NCBI GenBank assembly: GCA_903858915.1
Contig: CAIOKL010000235.1
Coordinates: 1-9,547, forward strand
DNA from: an uncultured Alphaproteobacteria bacterium
GTDB lineage: Bacteria > Pseudomonadota > Alphaproteobacteria > Rickettsiales > UBA1997
Reading direction: 5' to 3'
DNA: 9,547 nt
The translations under genes were made by a program, and so were the position numbers. Shown here piece by piece: positions 6,643-9,547 of this stretch (position 1 is its first letter; each line of letters opens with the position of its first letter). A model generated the notes under the pieces. The model saw only the letters and a program-made list of their open reading frames with translations. It was not told where the DNA came from and searched no databases.

Positions 6643-9045
6643 ATGCTGGACAATCAAGACTCCATTGACCCTTTATCGAAAAACATTCAAAGTTTGATAA
6701 ATCAGATATCTAATAAACCTGATTATGAAAAATTACAATTAATTCAAAATTTTCTTTCAAGCGAAAGTTCGTCGGGAATAAATAATACTCAATTTGTAGA
6801 ATTGATAAAAGGCGCTGAAATTAAAGCTGAACTTAACGATGATTGGAAAAAAAATAAATTAATTCAAAATTTTCTTGAAAGCGAAAAATCAGTGGGAATA
6901 ACTGCTATTGAATATGCAGAACTGATAAAAGGCATTGAAATTAAAGATGATTATCATAAAAAACTTTTAATTCAAAATTTTCTTTTAAGCGAAAGATCAG
7001 CGGGAATAACTACTATTGAATTCGCACAATTGATAAAAGGTGCTGAAATTAAAGATGATGATAATAAGCGGTCATCAATTGAAAATTTTCTTTCAAGCGA
7101 AAAATCGGTGGGAATAACTAGTAAAGATTTTGCTCTAATAATTAAAAGTGCTGAATTTAAAAATGGTTTGAATAAAAAAAATTTAATTAAAAATTTTCTT
7201 GAAAGCGAAAGATCGGAGGGAATAAATGTCGAAGATTTTGTTGAAATAATAAAAAGTGCTGAATTTGAAGAGGATTGGTTTAAAGAGCAGTTAATTGATA
7301 AGTTTCTTAAAAGCGAAAGATCATTGGGAATAAATGTCGAAGATTTTATTAAAATAATAAAAAGTGCTGAATTTAAGGAGGATGGCTATAAAAAGCTGTC
7401 AATTAATAAGTTTCTTGAAAGCGAAAGATCCCCAAATATGACCCCTCAAGACCTTGCCAACATGATAAAAGAAGTTGGTTTGCAAAATCGAGCTGATTTA
7501 TCAACTAATTTATACGTAACTAAATTCTCAGCATCGGAAAATTATATTGAAAATTTTATTGATTTCACCAAAGCCCTTCAACCAAGCGAGGCAATGCAAT
7601 GTGAATTTTTAAAGGAGTTTATTAATAAAAATCAAATAAACCAAGATAATGTAATGGGTTTAAAGCCCTTTATTGAAGGATTACAAGATAATGAATTAGC
7701 CTTAGATATAATTAACAATCTTTCCGGAAAAGGAATACTTGTAAATGCAAAAGACACCTTAAGTTTAGTTAAAAATCGATCAAAAAAACAATATGCTTTT
7801 TTAACTGAAATTGTCGGCGATAAAACTTTAAATGATTGCATTAGCTTACCGGGAATTCTGACTTTGAAATTATTCTTTGGCGAAGATTTAAAAGTTGGCG
7901 ATCAACCAATCACCGTTAGCGATTTGATCTCATATTGTGATATAAAAAATGAAACTTCGGTATTATCCGCAATGTTTAAGCCGGAATTTAAACAACAATT
8001 GCGAGATAATTTTGCACCTTCGGCGGAAATATTATTATATAAACCCGCAGAATTAGAAAAATTAAATCAACTATTGGGCGAGAGAGGAGTAAGTTTCGAT
8101 GTTAAAAATCATTTATTAGAAAACGCAAAATTATGCGATTATCTTAAAGAAAAAGTTGGTGATATTTCAGAAATTGATTTTAGCAAAACATATCAAATAA
8201 ATTTTACAAACTTTGGAATTGAAGAAGAGAAAAAAGCTGAAATAAATACCCTTTTTAACGAATTATTAAAATCTAATGATCCAGATAAAGAAGGGGTGGC
8301 AAAGTTTTTCTCTGATCTACTTGGCATAGCCTTTTCACATAGTGATGGCGACAAATTAAAGACTTTTTTTAAAGAAAATAAAAAAGAATTAGCTCATTGT
8401 TTTTGCGATAAAGAATTATCGAAAGAAAATTTTGAATCTTTGTTTACAACTATTAGCGATGGCTGTTTTGCCAATATCGGCGCACAATTTAAGAAAATGC
8501 TTTATGGTACAATGATTAAAGATGAAGAGGCGCAAATTTTATATGCGGTTGCCGATGATAAAATATTTTCAGGAATTATTAATAATCACGGAAGCGACAT
8601 AATGTTTGGTAATTTTAGCCCGATTAATAATGCAATAATCAATTCATATTCATTATCGCCAATGGCTTTGGTTAAAAAACTTTCTGAAGAGACAATGTTA
8701 ACTTCAATAAAATCTTGGGAAATTATTGGAAAAATTGCTGGGGATGATAAAAAAAATGAAATATCAGATAAACTTTTAGAACTTTGCCCAAATGATACTG
8801 CAATTTTCGATCAAAAAGCCAAAGAAATCGCAAGTTATTTTATTGTAAAAAAAACTTTTGGTGAAGAAAAAATTAAGGATTTGGAGAGTAAAAATCCGCA
8901 GTTAATAGAATTAGGGGATTTGGCTGTTTCGCCAGAGCCTTCGCGAGAGTCTTCGCGAGAGTCTTCGCGAGAGCCTTCGCCAGAGCCTTCGCCAGAGCTT
9001 TCTCCAAGAGGCGGTTGTTTTCGATTTTCTTGTTTGCGAAGATAA
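6643..9045 (+). CDS. Uncharacterised 800-residue protein with N-terminal 36-residue tandem repeats and a basic SRES/SPEP tail
   Basis: I do not recognise this family. Residues 26-281 are seven tandem repeats of 36 residues (the first has four extra) with consensus KLIxNFLxSERSxGIT-x2-(E/D)FAxLIKxAEIK. Each would form two helices joined by a Ser-Gly-Ile turn. Residues 282-383 look like three further, diverged copies. Residues 384-760 are mostly helical and charged, with no motif I can name. Cysteines are scattered (C320, C399, C432, C498, C586, C588, C608, C715). Residues 763-786 are SPEP/SRES units, followed by the ending GGCFRFSCLRR. There is no signal peptide or transmembrane helix, so it is cytosolic or exported by a non-Sec route. 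The basic C-terminus would suit a type IV secretion signal, but that is inference. The ATG at 6643 lacks a Shine-Dalgarno sequence. The base composition looks more AT-rich than in the pepA-murA-secA block, consistent with an accessory or lineage-specific gene. Role unknown; protein binding is the likeliest guess. Confidence 0.9.
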   Translation: MLDNQDSIDPLSKNIQSLINQISNKPDYEKLQLIQNFLSSESSSGINNTQFVELIKGAEIKAELNDDWKKNKLIQNFLESEKSVGITAIEYAELIKGIEIKDDYHKKLLIQNFLLSERSAGITTIEFAQLIKGAEIKDDDNKRSSIENFLSSEKSVGITSKDFALIIKSAEFKNGLNKKNLIKNFLESERSEGINVEDFVEIIKSAEFEEDWFKEQLIDKFLKSERSLGINVEDFIKIIKSAEFKEDGYKKLSINKFLESERSPNMTPQDLANMIKEVGLQNRADLSTNLYVTKFSASENYIENFIDFTKALQPSEAMQCEFLKEFINKNQINQDNVMGLKPFIEGLQDNELALDIINNLSGKGILVNAKDTLSLVKNRSKKQYAFLTEIVGDKTLNDCISLPGILTLKLFFGEDLKVGDQPITVSDLISYCDIKNETSVLSAMFKPEFKQQLRDNFAPSAEILLYKPAELEKLNQLLGERGVSFDVKNHLLENAKLCDYLKEKVGDISEIDFSKTYQINFTNFGIEEEKKAEINTLFNELLKSNDPDKEGVAKFFSDLLGIAFSHSDGDKLKTFFKENKKELAHCFCDKELSKENFESLFTTISDGCFANIGAQFKKMLYGTMIKDEEAQILYAVADDKIFSGIINNHGSDIMFGNFSPINNAIINSYSLSPMALVKKLSEETMLTSIKSWEIIGKIAGDDKKNEISDKLLELCPNDTAIFDQKAKEIASYFIVKKTFGEEKIKDLESKNPQLIELGDLAVSPEPSRESSRESSREPSPEPSPELSPRGGCFRFSCLRR
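6718..7485 (+). repeat. Seven tandem 108-bp coding repeats (36 aa each)
   Basis: Units start at 6718 (120 bp, because of a four-codon AELN insertion at its end), 6838, 6946, 7054, 7162, 7270 and 7378. The spacing is exactly 108 bp from the second unit onward. The most constant protein positions are Ile-x-x-Phe-Leu in the first helix, Ser-Glu-(K/R)-Ser-x-Gly-Ile in the turn, and Ile-Lys-x-(A/I)-Glu in the second helix. DNA identity is also high: 7198-7266 and 7306-7374 match at 63 of 69 bases. The units therefore arose by tandem duplication and have not diverged far. The last unit is the most diverged, having PNMTPQDL in place of the GI turn. Confidence 0.93.
8929..9000 (+). repeat. 12-bp minisatellite, six units, coding SPEP/SRES
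   Basis: Six head-to-tail copies of TCGCSAGAGYYT start at 8929, 8941, 8953, 8965, 8977 and 8989. A seventh, degenerate unit is at 9001. Units 2 and 3 are identical, as are units 1 and 5. They encode S-P-E-P or S-R-E-S variants in frame, and each whole unit adds four residues without shifting the frame. The block is visibly richer in G and C than everything around it. Such arrays change copy number by slippage, so tail length may vary between strains. Confidence 0.93.
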
Positions 9046-9093
9046 TAATTTACAATTTTTAAGAAATTTATAATGTTTCTTGCGATTAAAAAA

Positions 9094-9119
9094 GATAAAA
9101 AATCAAAAATCTTTTTATC
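9094..9119. terminator. Possible weak, AT-only terminator-like hairpin
   Basis: An 8-bp perfect stem GATAAAAA/TTTTTATC with a 10-base loop lies 48 bp after the stop of the repeat-protein gene. The stem has just two G-C pairs. A good T run follows only on the minus strand (TTTTTT), where no gene needs terminating. It is reported because it is the best candidate in this gap, not because it is convincing. Confidence 0.2.
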
Positions 9120-9161
9120 AAAAATTACAATTCCAAATCCATTAATTCCTTGAAAAAAAAT

Positions 9162-9213
9162 TTGAGATAGTTAGCTTTAAAATAACTAAAAAAATTCCAA
9201 ATCTCAATCTCAA
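9162..9213 (+). promoter_or_regulatory. Structured 5' leader just before the yceI-like start
   Basis: TTGAGAT (9162-9168) can pair with either of two overlapping ATCTCAA copies (9201-9207 and 9207-9213). A contiguous inner stem AGTTA/TAACT (9169-9173 with 9183-9187) forms the tip. The structure ends 14 bases before the ATG at 9228. Alternative pairing near a start codon could affect translation, but the stems are short and AT-rich. TTGAGA (9162-9167) could instead be a -35 hexamer, although no good -10 sits at the right distance. Confidence 0.15.
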
Positions 9214-9227
9214 TTTCAATAAAATTT

Positions 9228-9547
9228 ATGAAAAAAATAACTACTTTTTTAGCGATATTTTTTGTCGCCTTGACTTCTGCTAAAATGGCTTTGGCACAAG
9301 ATGCCTCTAGCGCGGAAAATAAATACACAATCGAAAAAAATCACACTAGCGTTATGTGGATTGCCGATCATTTTGGTTATTCAAAAGTTTCGGGAAAATT
9401 TACCGATATTTCGGGAGAAATTGTGTTTGATGAAAAAAAACCACAAGATTCTTCGGTGCAAGTTGAGATCAAAACTGATAGTATCGCAACAGGATTGCCT
9501 AAGTTCGAAGAGCATTTGAAAAGTAAAGATTTTTTCGATGTAAAAAA
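9228..9547 (+). CDS. YceI-family periplasmic protein, N-terminal part
   Basis: The first 106 codons of a gene that leaves the window on the right; no stop is reached. MKKITTFLAIFFVALTSAKM then ALA-Q is a standard Sec signal peptide, with type I cleavage expected after A23. The mature part opens YTIEKNHTSVMWIADHFGYS, then VSGKFTDISGEIVFD, then VQVEIKTDSIATGLPKFEEH and LKSKDFFDV. These match the YceI lipocalin-like beta-barrel pattern: Y-x-I-D/E-x-x-H-S/T, H-x-G-x-S-x-V-x-G-x-F, and HL-x-S-x-D-F-F-D. Family members are about 190 residues long and bind isoprenoid or other amphipathic lipids in the periplasm; some are linked to quinone or cytochrome b561 biology or to stress. About half is visible here. 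The export signal fits the upstream secA, but there is no operon link, because a 182-bp gap precedes it. The ATG at 9228 is fixed by the signal peptide. Confidence 0.9.
   Translation, partial: MKKITTFLAIFFVALTSAKMALAQDASSAENKYTIEKNHTSVMWIADHFGYSKVSGKFTDISGEIVFDEKKPQDSSVQVEIKTDSIATGLPKFEEHLKSKDFFDVK

Larger units (their letters stand above)
9046..9227 (+). other. 182-bp intergenic region with weak hairpins, no gene seen
   Basis: Very AT-rich. It holds two weak stem-loops downstream of the repeat-protein gene: AAGAAA/TTTCTT (9061-9066 with 9076-9081), and GATAAAAA/TTTTTATC (9094-9101 with 9112-9119). Both are nearly free of G-C pairs, and on the plus strand neither is followed by a clean T run, so any terminator is weak. 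ATTCCAAATC is repeated directly at 9130-9139 and 9194-9203. No tRNA or credible ORF was found. Confidence 0.5.

Noticed and set aside
6718..7485. CRISPR array or DNA-level regulatory repeat
   Set aside because: The period is 108 bp with no alternation of constant repeat and unique spacer, and the reading frame is preserved through every unit, so these are protein-coding repeats.
9125..9328. Minus-strand 67-codon frame over the yceI-like start
   Set aside because: It overlaps the signal peptide region of the supported YceI gene and is rich in Phe/Lys from AT-rich sequence; no start signal was seen.

Overview
The window is 9.5 kb of AT-rich bacterial chromosome, probably from a low-GC alphaproteobacterium. 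The SecA and MurA proteins read as alphaproteobacterial. The SecA C-terminal tail (VDP..RDP....W motif, then a CxC-x8-CH zinc finger) and several SecA core segments resemble Rickettsiales SecA as I remember it. No search was run, so the order-level placement is inference. A cbb3-type cytochrome oxidase gene (ccoN) at the left edge is uncommon in Rickettsiales. From memory it is known in Midichloria-like members, which would fit, but a free-living low-GC relative is not excluded.

Layout. Left edge, minus strand: a TauE/SafE-like membrane protein of the COG2836/DsbD_2 type (138-884), followed 49 bp downstream by the first 29 codons of ccoN (1-88), so this is a respiratory-oxidase locus. A 177-bp divergent intergenic region (885-1061) contains an interrupted mini-ORF. 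Centre, plus strand: a tightly packed housekeeping cluster pepA-murA-secA (1062-6545) with gaps of 3 and 6 bp, covering peptide turnover, the first committed step of peptidoglycan synthesis and protein export. All catalytic residues I could place are intact.

Right part, plus strand: after a 97-bp gap holding a GTTAA triplet repeat and a perfect 12-bp palindrome, there is an 800-residue protein of unknown function (6643-9045). It carries seven 36-residue tandem repeats in its N-terminal third. These grade into more divergent repeat-like helical hairpins, then a long unrecognised domain, a Ser/Pro/Arg/Glu tail made by a 12-bp minisatellite, and a basic, cysteine-containing C-terminus. It has no signal peptide and no obvious membrane segment. 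This is the accessory and most novel element of the window; a solenoid-type, possibly secreted, interaction protein is the best guess. The right edge has a 182-bp intergenic region and the first 106 codons of a periplasmic YceI-family protein with a clear signal peptide.

Shine-Dalgarno sequences are weak or absent before every start, so start choices rest on reading frame, homology and spacing. No tRNA, rRNA, insertion sequence or CRISPR array was seen.
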